The translations under genes and the position numbers were made by a program. Positions 25,541 through 34,448 of a stretch of 64,000 bases of DNA are shown in pieces (positions within the stretch are counted from its first letter, which is position 1; each line of letters begins with the position of its first letter). Under the pieces are notes generated by a model. It did no database searches. It was not told where the DNA came from and saw only the letters and a list, made by a program, of their open reading frames with translations. The DNA is from an uncultured Candidatus Melainabacteria bacterium (GTDB lineage Bacteria; Cyanobacteriota; Vampirovibrionia; Gastranaerophilales; Gastranaerophilaceae): assembly GCA_949741915.1 (NCBI GenBank), contig CATJOM010000048.1, forward strand, positions 1-64,000, in the 5' to 3' direction.

Positions 25541-27571
25541 TTAGTCTGTGAGCTTGTCTAAGGCATTATAATAGCCTTTTAGGATGCCTTCTTTTTTGTT
25601 TTTATTATAGGCTTCAAGCTCTTCTTTGTTCATTTTTTTAGATGGCATGCCGGATAGGAATCTGGAAACGCTATCTGTAATAAGGGTGACACCCGCTGTA
25701 ATTGTGCCGGCACCTATCAGGCTTTCAGAGTATGGAATTTTAAACAGATTGTTTAAGCCTAAGATTACATTTTGCGTGCAGGTTCTGATTATTTTATTTA
25801 CACCCCTTAAACGTGCATCTTTCTTGGCTTTTTCAACATCGCCTGTTTGTTTCAGGGTAGAGTTGTAATCATCGGTTGTTGCAAAATAAATGCCACTGAA
25901 TATGCCCAAAAGTGCGGTTAATTTACCTATGTCGCAGTTGTTTACGTTTGATTTTGTTTCTTTGTTTAGGGCGGCAAATCTGTTTTGTTCTAAATGTTTT
26001 TTATAATGCTCAATAAATTCTGCACTGGTTGTGTCTCCGCCAAATTTTTCAGCCTGCGTCTTAAGGTCAAGCAGCGTATTTACAAGGTTGTAATCATTCT
26101 TTAATTTTGCACTTTTTGGTTTCTTTATTACGCTGATACCTTCAAGTGCCTTGCTAACAGCCTTATACGGATAAGACACTACTTCTTTTACTATCTTAAA
26201 TGGCGCCAAAGGTATTGTATAGAGTTCTTTTTTTGATAATTTTACATTTATTAAAGGAACTTTTACAAATTTCTCGTATTCGCCAATGAAGATTTTGCCG
26301 TCCTTAACTAAATTAGGATCTGCAAAAGCTTTATCGAGCTCATTTTTGTAGTGCCGTTGCATATTTTTAAATCCGGTGTTACGCAGTGTATCAACAAATT
26401 TGTCTGATGACTCTTGGTTTATCCAAATTTCACCAATGGTTGCTTTTTTAAATTTATCTGAAATATTTTTAATAGGCCAAGCGCCATTAAGTGTTTCAAA
26501 GGCTTTTGTTCCCTTTAAGCCTCTTATTGCAAAACCTCCCGCAATGCTTGCAAGGCAAGCCAAGGCGATATTTTTAGCAGATAATAAGTGCTTTTTCTTT
26601 TTGTTATCATTTTTTTCTGCATGTGTATTCAGGCTGCCAAATGAAGGTTTCAGGATAAAATCTCTTGCTTTATTATTTTTTGCAGCCTCTTTAAAATCAT
26701 TTATTGATGTAAAGCTTAAAGCTGGCTGCTGCGCCTGTGTGTTTTCAGGCATTTTAATTCTTGTTAAGGGGCGGCCTGTTGATAGCCTTGAAGTTATATG
26801 AAAGCCAAGGCCAAGAAGGGTATTCAGTATCGGGGCACCAAAGGTTGAATTATTAACAAAGCCTGAAAATGCACCAAGGAGGAAATATTGTGAAACCGCC
26901 TCTTCCATTGTGGCTATCATTTCCTGTTTGCGCTTATTTTTAGCTTCTTCTGTTGCTTCTGTTTCTGTTTTACCGTTTTTAATTGCCTTATTGTGAAAAT
27001 CAAACCCTAGCATTACGGCAGGCAAAAAGCCTGAAACTAATCTTGCGACAGTTCTTTCATGGGTAGTGTTATATTTTGCTTTGCCGGCAGTAAGGTTTTC
27101 ATCAAACAGTTTATAAAATTCCTGTGCAGCATCTTCCTTGTTGTCACCTTTAAGAAAAGTGTCGCTATTCTGGATAAATCCCCGCATTGCCCGTTCGCAT
27201 TGTTCATTTTCTTTGACCTTTCTAAAATCAACCAGCATTTTACTGTTATATAAATTATCTATTTTAAAAGTTTTTGCAAAGGAGTTTAAAAATTCTTTCG
27301 GCATTTTGGTAAATGGATACACAATAGTATCCACCAGTGCATTTGCCTTTTTATAGGTGGCTGTGCCGTCTGCCCCTATTTGTATAAAACCATCCCCTAG
27401 CTTATTATTAAGTGCATTAAAAATGCCATCCAGATTTCTTTTTGATAATTTCTTCGCTTCTGCGAGGTTGGAAATTTTACCTGTGTTAATGCCTGTAAAA
27501 CTTAAATTTTTTTTACCAGTTTTTAACACGGCCGAAGAATTTTTATTCAAATTCTTTGCCGAAATTTCCAT
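25541..27571 (-). CDS. Lineage-type membrane protein with N-terminal LSFTG motif
   Basis: 676 residues, no recognised family. The N-terminus is polar and Lys/Asn-rich up to KKNLSFTGINTG (about residues 20-31), with no classical signal peptide. Hydrophobic Gly/Ala-rich stretches occur around VSGFLPAVMLGFDF, GAPILNTLLGLGFHI, IALACLASIAGGFAI, LTALLGIFSGIYFAT and IGAGTITAGVTLITD, separated by long Lys-rich cytosolic-looking segments. This layout is shared in style with the proteins at 33552 and 34448. The TAGCAA-N15-TGTTTT element lies 43-69 bp upstream of ATG. Function unknown; membrane location is inferred. Confidence 0.75.
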   Translation of the reverse strand: MEISAKNLNKNSSAVLKTGKKNLSFTGINTGKISNLAEAKKLSKRNLDGIFNALNNKLGDGFIQIGADGTATYKKANALVDTIVYPFTKMPKEFLNSFAKTFKIDNLYNSKMLVDFRKVKENEQCERAMRGFIQNSDTFLKGDNKEDAAQEFYKLFDENLTAGKAKYNTTHERTVARLVSGFLPAVMLGFDFHNKAIKNGKTETEATEEAKNKRKQEMIATMEEAVSQYFLLGAFSGFVNNSTFGAPILNTLLGLGFHITSRLSTGRPLTRIKMPENTQAQQPALSFTSINDFKEAAKNNKARDFILKPSFGSLNTHAEKNDNKKKKHLLSAKNIALACLASIAGGFAIRGLKGTKAFETLNGAWPIKNISDKFKKATIGEIWINQESSDKFVDTLRNTGFKNMQRHYKNELDKAFADPNLVKDGKIFIGEYEKFVKVPLINVKLSKKELYTIPLAPFKIVKEVVSYPYKAVSKALEGISVIKKPKSAKLKNDYNLVNTLLDLKTQAEKFGGDTTSAEFIEHYKKHLEQNRFAALNKETKSNVNNCDIGKLTALLGIFSGIYFATTDDYNSTLKQTGDVEKAKKDARLRGVNKIIRTCTQNVILGLNNLFKIPYSESLIGAGTITAGVTLITDSVSRFLSGMPSKKMNKEELEAYNKNKKEGILKGYYNALDKLTD

Positions 27572-27613
27572 ATTAAAGTTACTGTTTTTTCCTAACTGAC
27601 TTACAAGTATAAA

Positions 27614-27640
27614 AAAACAGATGAATAAAATAATTTGCTA
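27614..27640 (-). promoter_or_regulatory. TAGCAA-N15-TGTTTT element, copy C
   Basis: On the minus strand TAGCAA (27640-27635), 15 bases, TGTTTT (27619-27614), then TTTATA. It is preceded by CT, giving ACTAGCAAATTATTTTATT, nearly identical to copy D. Confidence 0.55.
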
Positions 27641-27641
27641 G

Positions 27642-27673
27642 TTTATTACAATAACTGTTACAATTTGTAATAA
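27642..27673 (-). terminator. Possible terminator of the 27684-28208 gene
   Basis: TTTATTACAA (27642-27651) / TTGTAATAAA (27664-27673), a 10-bp AT-rich stem placed just after the stop. No long T-run follows on the minus strand. Confidence 0.45.
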
Positions 27674-27683
27674 AAGTAAAATT

Positions 27684-28208
27684 TTAGTCTAGTTGGAAGG
27701 GAAAATCTTCCTTTGGGTCGAAAAATCTAACATCAATCTCAGGCCCATGGCTTTTACGTTCAGGTTTTGGCCCCTCTTCTGCTTTTTCTAAATCATCACA
27801 CAAGCTACTCGCATCTTTATAGTCTTCCATTATAGTTAAAAAGTCTGGTTCTTTATCTATTATTCCAGCATCTTTTGCGGGCTTATTATACTCCAATCTT
27901 CGCCAACTGATATAGTTGTCAGCCACTTTATCAAACATTTCTTTGTTAGGATGTTTATCAGTAACTTCTCTATTCAGTACCGCATAAAAAAAGTTATCAT
28001 GGCGTTTTACAGTTACAAATGGTTTTTCAAAATATTCAAATGTATCTAAATCTTCTTCATCTTCGAGTAATACATCTGTCCAAAAAGATTGTTTAGTTTC
28101 AGCACTTTCATATGTTCCAAAGCTTATGTTCTGTTTTTGATTATTATTCTGCTTTTGCGGTTTACAATTTAGGCTTTTATACGCCATATTGATTGGTGAT
28201 ATTCTCAT
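27684..28208 (-). CDS. Lineage-type hypothetical protein with N-terminal ISFG motif
   Basis: 174 residues, no recognised domain and no hydrophobic helix. The N-terminus MRISPINMAYKSLN is followed by an Asn/Gln/Lys-rich tract and NISFGTYESAE (about residues 28-38). This is the same arrangement (short basic start, polar linker, then a Phe-Gly motif) as in the other lineage-type proteins here. The rest is acidic and mixed helical. GAGG precedes ATG. It has the upstream element at 28254-28280, nearly identical over 20 bases to that of the neighbouring 25541-27571 gene, so the two are probably coregulated but separately transcribed. Confidence 0.65.
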   Translation of the reverse strand: MRISPINMAYKSLNCKPQKQNNNQKQNISFGTYESAETKQSFWTDVLLEDEEDLDTFEYFEKPFVTVKRHDNFFYAVLNREVTDKHPNKEMFDKVADNYISWRRLEYNKPAKDAGIIDKEPDFLTIMEDYKDASSLCDDLEKAEEGPKPERKSHGPEIDVRFFDPKEDFPFQLD

Positions 28209-28253
28209 AATATTCCTCTATTTTATTGTAAATTTTCCTCTAAGGGTTTATAT

Positions 28254-28280
28254 AAAACATGTAAATAAAATAATTTGCTA
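28254..28280 (-). promoter_or_regulatory. TAGCAA-N15-TGTTTT element, copy D
   Basis: On the minus strand TAGCAA (28280-28275), 15 bases ending in ACA, TGTTTT (28259-28254), then ATATAA. Confidence 0.55.
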
Positions 28281-28319
28281 GTAATGTAAAGAAATGTTAA
28301 AATATTTTTTTTGCAATTT

Positions 28320-29900
28320 TTATTCAGGGTTTACAGGGGTTTGCGCCTGGGTTTGCATTTTCTCTATTTCCCTGTGTTTTCTATAGCCATAGGCAAAATA
28401 AATGATTGCACCTATGATTACCCACAATGGGAACAATATTGCCGAAATGCCAAGAGTCATAAACCCATGGACCATAATGCCGCCGCACAAAATTACCCCA
28501 AGGATAGGAAACAGGGGCACAAATGGCACCTTGAAAGGGCGTTTTCTGTCAGGGTCGGTTTTTCTTAAGATTATAACTGCAATACAGATTACCATAAAGT
28601 TTGCAAATGTGCCAAAGTTGCAGAGCTCTGCTGAGATATTAAGGTCCATAAATATTGCACCCACTATAACAAGAATGCCGGTAGCCCAGGTAACAATGTA
28701 TGGCGTGTTGTGTTTTTTGTGTATCTTCTGAAAAGAATTCGGGAAAAAGCCATCTCTTGCCATAGCATATAATATTCTTGCCGAGCCAAGCTGAAATACA
28801 AGAATTACAGATGTAATGCCTGCAAGTGCGCCCGCTGCTATTATTCCACCGACTTTTTTTAAGCCTATTGAATTCATAGCGGCTGCAATCGGCGCTAGTG
28901 TGTTTATATTTTTTGTTGCAACCATGCCCGATAAGACAAGGGCAGTTGCAATATATATTATTGTACAGGCAATAAGCGTGCCAAGCAGGCCTATCGGAAG
29001 GTTTTTCTGCGGGTTTTTGGTTTCCTCTGCAGCACTTGAAACAGCATCCACGCCAACATATGCAAAGAATATAAGGAATGCGCCTGATAAAATTCCCTTG
29101 AAACCATTCGGGGCAAAAGGTGTCCAGTTTTCAGGCTGAACATAAAAAGCACCGGCAAAGATGAATAAAAATATTACGGCAAGTTTTATAAATACTAAAA
29201 TTGTGGCTGCTCTTGTACTTTCTTTTATGCCCTGCACCAAAAGGATAGTTATTATTAAAAGAAGGAGAATTGCGGGCAGATTTATACAAAATGGGATAAT
29301 GCCAAATATTTTAGGAATTTCAACAGCAGGGTCTAGGCCTGAATTTGCACAGATTGTAAGCGCTGTTTTGTAATCATTAATCAGCCAGAATGGCGGATTC
29401 ACAAGCCAGTTTGGAAGGATGTGGGAAAACCCTCTTAAAAGCTCCATAAAATACCCGGTCCAGGAGCTTGCCATCGTGACATTTCCTATGACATATTCAA
29501 GCATTAAAACCCAACCTACAATCCAGGCGAGGAATTCGCCCATGGTGGCATAGGTGTATGTGTATGTAGTTCCCGCCACAGGAACCATTGAGGTAAATTC
29601 CGAATAGCATAGTATTGAAAAAAGTGATGCAAACATTGCAATGAACATTGAAATAATAACAGCAGGGCCAGCGCCGGAGTTTGCCTGCTCTCCCACCATT
29701 GCAACACCTACTATTGTAAAGATGCCAGAGCCTATAACAGCGCCAATTCCAAGCATTATTAAATCAAAGGCACTCAGCGTGCGCTTCAGTTCAGACTTTT
29801 CTGCCGTTTTAAGTATTTCATCTGGTGTTTTTTTCTTTAAAAGATTTTGAATAAAACCTTTACAAGCATTGTTTGTGTTATATTCCACTATTTTTTTCAA
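28320..29900 (-). CDS. APC-family amino acid permease
   Basis: A 526-residue inner-membrane transporter with about 12 hydrophobic helices. The first-helix signature FDLIMLGIGAVIGSGIF and the FAYVGVDAVSSAAEETKNPQKN loop identify the cationic-amino-acid-transporter (CAT/YfnA-like) branch. A 45-residue polar N-terminus precedes helix 1. The start codon is TTG inside the end of the upstream permease gene (23-bp overlap), with AGAAAGA nearby; no Met occurs before helix 1. It is a tandem duplicate of the next gene. The substrate is unknown. Confidence 0.9.
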   Translation of the reverse strand: MKKIVEYNTNNACKGFIQNLLKKKTPDEILKTAEKSELKRTLSAFDLIMLGIGAVIGSGIFTIVGVAMVGEQANSGAGPAVIISMFIAMFASLFSILCYSEFTSMVPVAGTTYTYTYATMGEFLAWIVGWVLMLEYVIGNVTMASSWTGYFMELLRGFSHILPNWLVNPPFWLINDYKTALTICANSGLDPAVEIPKIFGIIPFCINLPAILLLLIITILLVQGIKESTRAATILVFIKLAVIFLFIFAGAFYVQPENWTPFAPNGFKGILSGAFLIFFAYVGVDAVSSAAEETKNPQKNLPIGLLGTLIACTIIYIATALVLSGMVATKNINTLAPIAAAMNSIGLKKVGGIIAAGALAGITSVILVFQLGSARILYAMARDGFFPNSFQKIHKKHNTPYIVTWATGILVIVGAIFMDLNISAELCNFGTFANFMVICIAVIILRKTDPDRKRPFKVPFVPLFPILGVILCGGIMVHGFMTLGISAILFPLWVIIGAIIYFAYGYRKHREIEKMQTQAQTPVNPE

Positions 29901-31437
29901 TCTTTCTTTGTTGTTTGTAGCCGTATATAAAATAAATCACTATTCCAAGAAGTATCCACAGAGGGAACAGAATTTTTGAGGTTGTTAAAAATTTCATTGA
30001 ATAAAACATTAATGTGCCGCAACATAATATACCAAGAAGCGGAAACACAGGCGAAAATGGCACCTTGAAGGGGCGGTTTCTGTTTGGGTCTGTTTTTCTT
30101 AAGATTAAAACCGCAACACAGACTATTATAAATGATGTAAATGTGCCAAAGTTACAAAGCTCTGCCGCTGTAGAGATGTCTAAAAATGTGGAGCCTATAA
30201 TGCATATTAGGGCAGCAAGAATGGTTACCACATATGGCGTTTTGTGTTTTGGGTGAAGGGTTTTCAGGATTCTCGGCAAAAAGCCGTCTCGTGACATGGC
30301 ATATAGAATCCTTGTTCCTGCAAGAAGCATCACCATTAAAACAGAAGTTAAGCCTGCCAGTGCACCGATTGAGATTAATCCAGCTATTTTATTCTGTCCG
30401 ACAGAGCTTATTGCATGGGCAAGCGGGGCCTGCAGATTAATTTCACTTATGGGGTTTATGCCTATCAAAACAAGTGCGGTCAAGATATAAACAATGGTGC
30501 ATATTGCAAGAGAGCCTATAATACCTATCGGGAGATTTTTTTGCGGATTTTTGGTTTCTTCTGCGGCGGTTGAAATAGCATCAAAACCAAGATATGCAAA
30601 GAATATCAAAAATGCACCCACCAGTATGCTATTGAAGCCGTTTGGCGCAAAGGGCATCCAGTTTTCAGGCTTTACATAAAATGCTCCGGTTACCACAAAA
30701 AGCGCTATGACACCAAGCTTTATGAACACCAAAATCCCTGTCATTGCAGCACTTTCTTTTATTCCCTTAATTAGAATCGAGGCCACAATCATTGTAAAAA
30801 TTATCCCGGGCAGACTAAAACACACAGGAACCGGCCCAATGTGCGGAATGATTAAAGCAGGGTCAAGTCCTTGTTTTGAAAGATTGTGTGCTGCTGTTGT
30901 ATAGTCTTGAATAAGCCATATTGGCGGATTGTAGAGCCATTCGGGAAGATATTTTGAAAAACCTTTGATAAATTCCATTAAGTATCCGCACCAGGCCGAA
31001 AGCACTGCAATGTAGCCTATTAAAAATTCCATAATTAAGGACCAGCCTACAATCCAGGCTACAAATTCACCCATTGTGGCATATGTATAAATATAGGCAG
31101 AGCCTGTAACCGGTATCATTGTTGCAAATTCGGCATAGCACATAGCCGAAAATATACATGCAAATGAGGCTAAAAGCATTGAAACAATAACTGCAGGGCC
31201 TGCCCCCAGTGTCCCATTTCCGCCGACGGCAGCAATTCCAAGGGCTGTAAATATGCCGGAGCCTATCATTACACCAATTCCAAGAATTATTAAATCAAAG
31301 GCGCCGAGAGTTTTTTTAAGCCCGCCTTGTTTAGAATCATCTATCATCTTATCCGGGCTTTTTGTTTTGAGCATATTTTTGCCAATGGCAGCAAGCATCG
31401 TATACTCTTCTTTATCAAAATTTATTTCATCTTTCAT
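29878..31437 (-). CDS. APC-family amino acid permease (tandem paralogue)
   Basis: 519 residues, colinear throughout with the 28320-29900 permease: FDLIILGIGVMIGSGIF in helix 1, LGAGPAVIVSMLLASFACIF, FAYLGFDAISTAAEETKNPQKN, and the KTDPNRNRPFKVPFSP loop near the end. About 12 membrane helices. ATG has AGGA 7 nt upstream. The two genes form an operon with overlapping ends and probably differ in substrate range. 26 bp separate it from glyQ upstream, so cotranscription with aroF-glyQ is possible. Confidence 0.9.
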   Translation of the reverse strand: MKDEINFDKEEYTMLAAIGKNMLKTKSPDKMIDDSKQGGLKKTLGAFDLIILGIGVMIGSGIFTALGIAAVGGNGTLGAGPAVIVSMLLASFACIFSAMCYAEFATMIPVTGSAYIYTYATMGEFVAWIVGWSLIMEFLIGYIAVLSAWCGYLMEFIKGFSKYLPEWLYNPPIWLIQDYTTAAHNLSKQGLDPALIIPHIGPVPVCFSLPGIIFTMIVASILIKGIKESAAMTGILVFIKLGVIALFVVTGAFYVKPENWMPFAPNGFNSILVGAFLIFFAYLGFDAISTAAEETKNPQKNLPIGIIGSLAICTIVYILTALVLIGINPISEINLQAPLAHAISSVGQNKIAGLISIGALAGLTSVLMVMLLAGTRILYAMSRDGFLPRILKTLHPKHKTPYVVTILAALICIIGSTFLDISTAAELCNFGTFTSFIIVCVAVLILRKTDPNRNRPFKVPFSPVFPLLGILCCGTLMFYSMKFLTTSKILFPLWILLGIVIYFIYGYKQQRKIEKNSGI

Positions 31438-31463
31438 TTATTGTCCTTAACGGCCGAGGGCAT

Positions 31464-32366
31464 TTAGGCCTCATTGGGCATTACACTGTAGTTATTTTTA
31501 AGGAGCGGATAACCAAGCTCTTTTCTTTGCTCCACGTACAATTTTGCAACTGCAGCAGCCATTTTTCGCACCCTGTTAATATAATTAATCCTTTCGTCCT
31601 TACTTATAACTCCTCTTGCATCCAAAAGATTAAAAGTGTGCGAACACTTTAAAACCCAGTCGTAAGCAGGGAGCACGATTTTAGCATCAAGACAAGAGTA
31701 ACATTCTGCCTCAGACAAATCAAACAAATTAAAAAGTCTCTCAGAGGTTGAGTATTCAAAATTATACTTAGACTGCTCTATTTCATTTTGCAAATATATA
31801 TCGCCGTATTTAAGGCTGTTATTCCACATAACATCATAGACGGAGTCAACATTTTGAAGGTACATAGCAATTCTCTCAAGCCCGTAGGTTATTTCAAGAG
31901 CAACAGGTTTTACTTCAAGCCCGCCGACCTGTTGAAAATATGTAAACTGTGTAATTTCCATTCCATCAAGCCAGACTTCCCAGCCTACACCAGCTGCGCC
32001 AAGAGTTGGAGATTCCCAGTTATCTTCAACAAACCTAACATCGTGTTTTGATAAGTCTATTCCCATCGCCTCAAGAGATTTTAGGTATATTCCCTGGGCG
32101 TCATCTGGTGACGGTTTTAATATTACCTGATATTGAAAATAATGTCCCAAGCGGTTTGGATTTTCGCCATACCTGGCATCAGTTGGACGTCTGCAAGGCT
32201 CAACCATCGCAGTATTAAAAGGCTCAGGCCCCAATGCCCTCAAGAATGTTGCAGGGTTCATTGTACTTGCACCTTTTTCAATATCATAGGGCTGTTGAAT
32301 AATGCAGCCATAATCTGACCAGTATTTTGAAAGATTTAAAATTAATTCTTGAAATATGAGTGCCAT
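31464..32366 (-). CDS. glyQ: Glycine-tRNA ligase alpha subunit
   Basis: 300 residues. It is the catalytic alpha subunit of the tetrameric bacterial glycyl-tRNA synthetase. [43 protein letters not shown]-type sequence (here [15 protein letters not shown]), [17 protein letters not shown] and [28 protein letters not shown] are all family hallmarks. GGAA lies before ATG. The beta subunit gene glyS is not adjacent, although glyQ-glyS is the usual order. The upstream partner is a DAHP synthase whose stop lies next to the glyQ start. Confidence 0.96.
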   Translation of the reverse strand: MALIFQELILNLSKYWSDYGCIIQQPYDIEKGASTMNPATFLRALGPEPFNTAMVEPCRRPTDARYGENPNRLGHYFQYQVILKPSPDDAQGIYLKSLEAMGIDLSKHDVRFVEDNWESPTLGAAGVGWEVWLDGMEITQFTYFQQVGGLEVKPVALEITYGLERIAMYLQNVDSVYDVMWNNSLKYGDIYLQNEIEQSKYNFEYSTSERLFNLFDLSEAECYSCLDAKIVLPAYDWVLKCSHTFNLLDARGVISKDERINYINRVRKMAAAVAKLYVEQRKELGYPLLKNNYSVMPNEA

Positions 32367-32367
32367 C

Positions 32368-33432
32368 TTAATTTTCCTTAGCTATTTTTTGCTGCCTCTC
32401 GGTTGCCTTATTATCGTAATCAATTCTTCCAATTAATTTATTAATGCGTTTTGTAATTTCCTTAAACTGCGGAATGCTTAAGCTTTGCGCACCATCTGAG
32501 CTTGCATGATCAGGGTCATGATGCACTTCATACATAAGTCCATGAGCGCCTGCAACAAGGGCTGCTTTTCCCATAGGTTCGATTAAATATCTTTTCCCTG
32601 TACCATGAGATGGATCAACAACAACAGGAAGGTGTGAGTATTTTCTTAAAATTGGAACAGCTGCTAAGTCAAGCGTATTTCGAGTAAAATCATGATCAAA
32701 AGTTCTAATGCCTCTTTCACATAAGATTACGTTTGGATTGCCATTAAATATTACGTATTCTGCTGCAAGCAGGAATTCTCTAATGTTTGCCGATGGACCT
32801 CTTTTTATCATGACAGGTTTTTTAATATTCCCCAGAGCCTTTAAGAGCTTAAAATTTTGCATATTTCTTGCGCCAACCTGAATAACATCAGCATATTTGT
32901 TCAACAAGGGTATATCAATTGTATCCATGACTTCTGTTACAACAAGAAGGCCTGTTCTTTTACTTGCCTCATGAAGATATTGGAGGCCTTTTTCTTCAAG
33001 GCCCTGAAAATCATATGGAGAAGTTCTTGGCTTAAAGGCGCCGCCTCTTAAAAATTCGCAGCCCATTTCTTTTGCTGCAACAGCAACCTCAAGTAAGCCC
33101 TCAAACTCTTTTTCGACAGAACAGGGTCCCACCATTAATACGGGCTTTTCAGAGCCGCCAATTTTTACACCGTTTTCAAAGGTTATAACTGTATCCTCAG
33201 GATGGGCGCCCCTTCCGGCAAGTTTATAAGGTTCCTGAATAAGTTTCACCTCATGAACTCCCTCAAAAGAATTTATTACAGATGTTGAAACCATTCTTTT
33301 ATCGCCAATTGCTGCAATAACAGTTAAAACCTCGCCTCTGTTTAGATTTATTTTAAAACCATGCCCCTCAAGGTAATTTGCTACTTTTTGAATTTGGGCT
33401 TCTGTGGCTTTTGGCTCCATTACAACAATCAT
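32368..33432 (-). CDS. aroF: 3-deoxy-7-phosphoheptulonate (DAHP) synthase, type I-beta
   Basis: About 354 residues from ATG 33432, which has GGAGG 11 nt upstream; in-frame upstream starts would add 17. It catalyses PEP plus erythrose-4-phosphate to DAHP, entry to the shikimate path. An N-terminal ferredoxin-like/ACT-like regulatory domain ([16 protein letters not shown]) precedes the barrel: [35 protein letters not shown] and [13 protein letters not shown]. This layout matches Thermotoga-type enzymes, where the extra domain gives Tyr/Phe feedback. The remaining pathway genes aroB, aroK and aroC lie at 49-52 kb. Confidence 0.94.
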   Translation of the reverse strand: MIVVMEPKATEAQIQKVANYLEGHGFKINLNRGEVLTVIAAIGDKRMVSTSVINSFEGVHEVKLIQEPYKLAGRGAHPEDTVITFENGVKIGGSEKPVLMVGPCSVEKEFEGLLEVAVAAKEMGCEFLRGGAFKPRTSPYDFQGLEEKGLQYLHEASKRTGLLVVTEVMDTIDIPLLNKYADVIQVGARNMQNFKLLKALGNIKKPVMIKRGPSANIREFLLAAEYVIFNGNPNVILCERGIRTFDHDFTRNTLDLAAVPILRKYSHLPVVVDPSHGTGKRYLIEPMGKAALVAGAHGLMYEVHHDPDHASSDGAQSLSIPQFKEITKRINKLIGRIDYDNKATERQQKIAKEN

Positions 33433-33551
33433 CTTTAAATTTTCCTCCATACGTAAATCAATTTTATAACTATTAAAGCACAAAAATGATTAATAGAGAA
33501 AAATTTGCATTTTTAAAGTTTTGGTAACATTTAAGAGATTATTTTAAATAG

Positions 33552-34448
33552 CTATACGTAGAGCGATTTAAATTTGTTTTCTTTATTGTGCTCATCAAAA
33601 TTTAAAATTGGTACATAGCCTTGTGTGGTATTTAGTTGGCTTTGCGCTATACCTTGTTTTGCTGTTGCAAATTCTATAGTTTGATTATTATTCCCTTGAG
33701 TATTCTGTGCAGTCTCCTGGTTATTATTGTTTGCAGCTTCTTCTTCCTGTGCTTTGTTTGCTTTCATTTTTTCAACGATTTTTCCTACAACAGGAACCAT
33801 TAACACGGGAACAATGAACCTTACAACGGCTGTGAATACGGTATTGGTTTTAAATTTGCAAGAGGCGTCATAGAAATCCTTGGTGCCCATTGCAGCATCT
33901 TTTCCTTTTTCTGCAAGCTCTTTGAGTTCTTCAGCAGAAAGTCCCTTGGCTCTGATTTCTGCGAGTTTTTTAATCTTTTCTTTAGGGAGGTTTTCATATG
34001 CTTCTGTAAGTTTATTAATGAAGGGCTGGCATGCTTCGTCAATAACAAGTGCTGCGCCTGATGATGCAATGGTTACGGCGGCATTTTGAATCATTGAGGG
34101 AACTTTTCTGTCTTCTTCTATTTTATCTGATTTCCAGGTATTCCACATATAAAAAATGGTAATAGCTACAGATTCAAGGTCTGCCCATCTGGCAGTTGCA
34201 TTTGGTAGTTTTTGCGTCCATTCCACTAATTTTTCTGAGGCCTTTGTTTGCGAAAGCCATGCTACGCCTTTTGCAATCTGCTCTTGTAAATCTACTTTGC
34301 AAATATTATTTACTGCGCGCGTAACAAGGGAAAGTTTTTTGTCTCCCGTAAATGACAGGCTATTTTGGGGCAATTTATTAGCGACAGCCCTATTTTTCAG
34401 GTTGGTTTGTTTTTGATAGCTGTTGTTTATGGAAGGAGTTATTTTCAT
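33552..34448 (-). CDS. Lineage-type membrane protein with LSFTG motif (second of pair)
   Basis: 298 residues, no recognised family. The basic, Asn-rich start (MKITPSINNSYQKQ) leads to NSLSFTGDKKLS at about residues 28-39. Hydrophobic segments lie near residues 115-135 (AAVTIASSGAALVID) and 195-220 (FTAVVRFIVPVLMVPVVGKI). An Asn/Gln-rich tract follows. The ATG overlaps the stop of the upstream gene by one base (TAATG), so the two are translationally coupled. Residues 45-150 resemble, in layout only, parts of the 34448 and 25541 proteins. Function unknown. Confidence 0.7.
   Translation of the reverse strand: MKITPSINNSYQKQTNLKNRAVANKLPQNSLSFTGDKKLSLVTRAVNNICKVDLQEQIAKGVAWLSQTKASEKLVEWTQKLPNATARWADLESVAITIFYMWNTWKSDKIEEDRKVPSMIQNAAVTIASSGAALVIDEACQPFINKLTEAYENLPKEKIKKLAEIRAKGLSAEELKELAEKGKDAAMGTKDFYDASCKFKTNTVFTAVVRFIVPVLMVPVVGKIVEKMKANKAQEEEAANNNNQETAQNTQGNNNQTIEFATAKQGIAQSQLNTTQGYVPILNFDEHNKENKFKSLYV

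Noticed and set aside
33433-33483. Longer DAHP synthase start
   Set aside because: GGAGG is positioned for the ATG at 33432, inside the longer reading frame.
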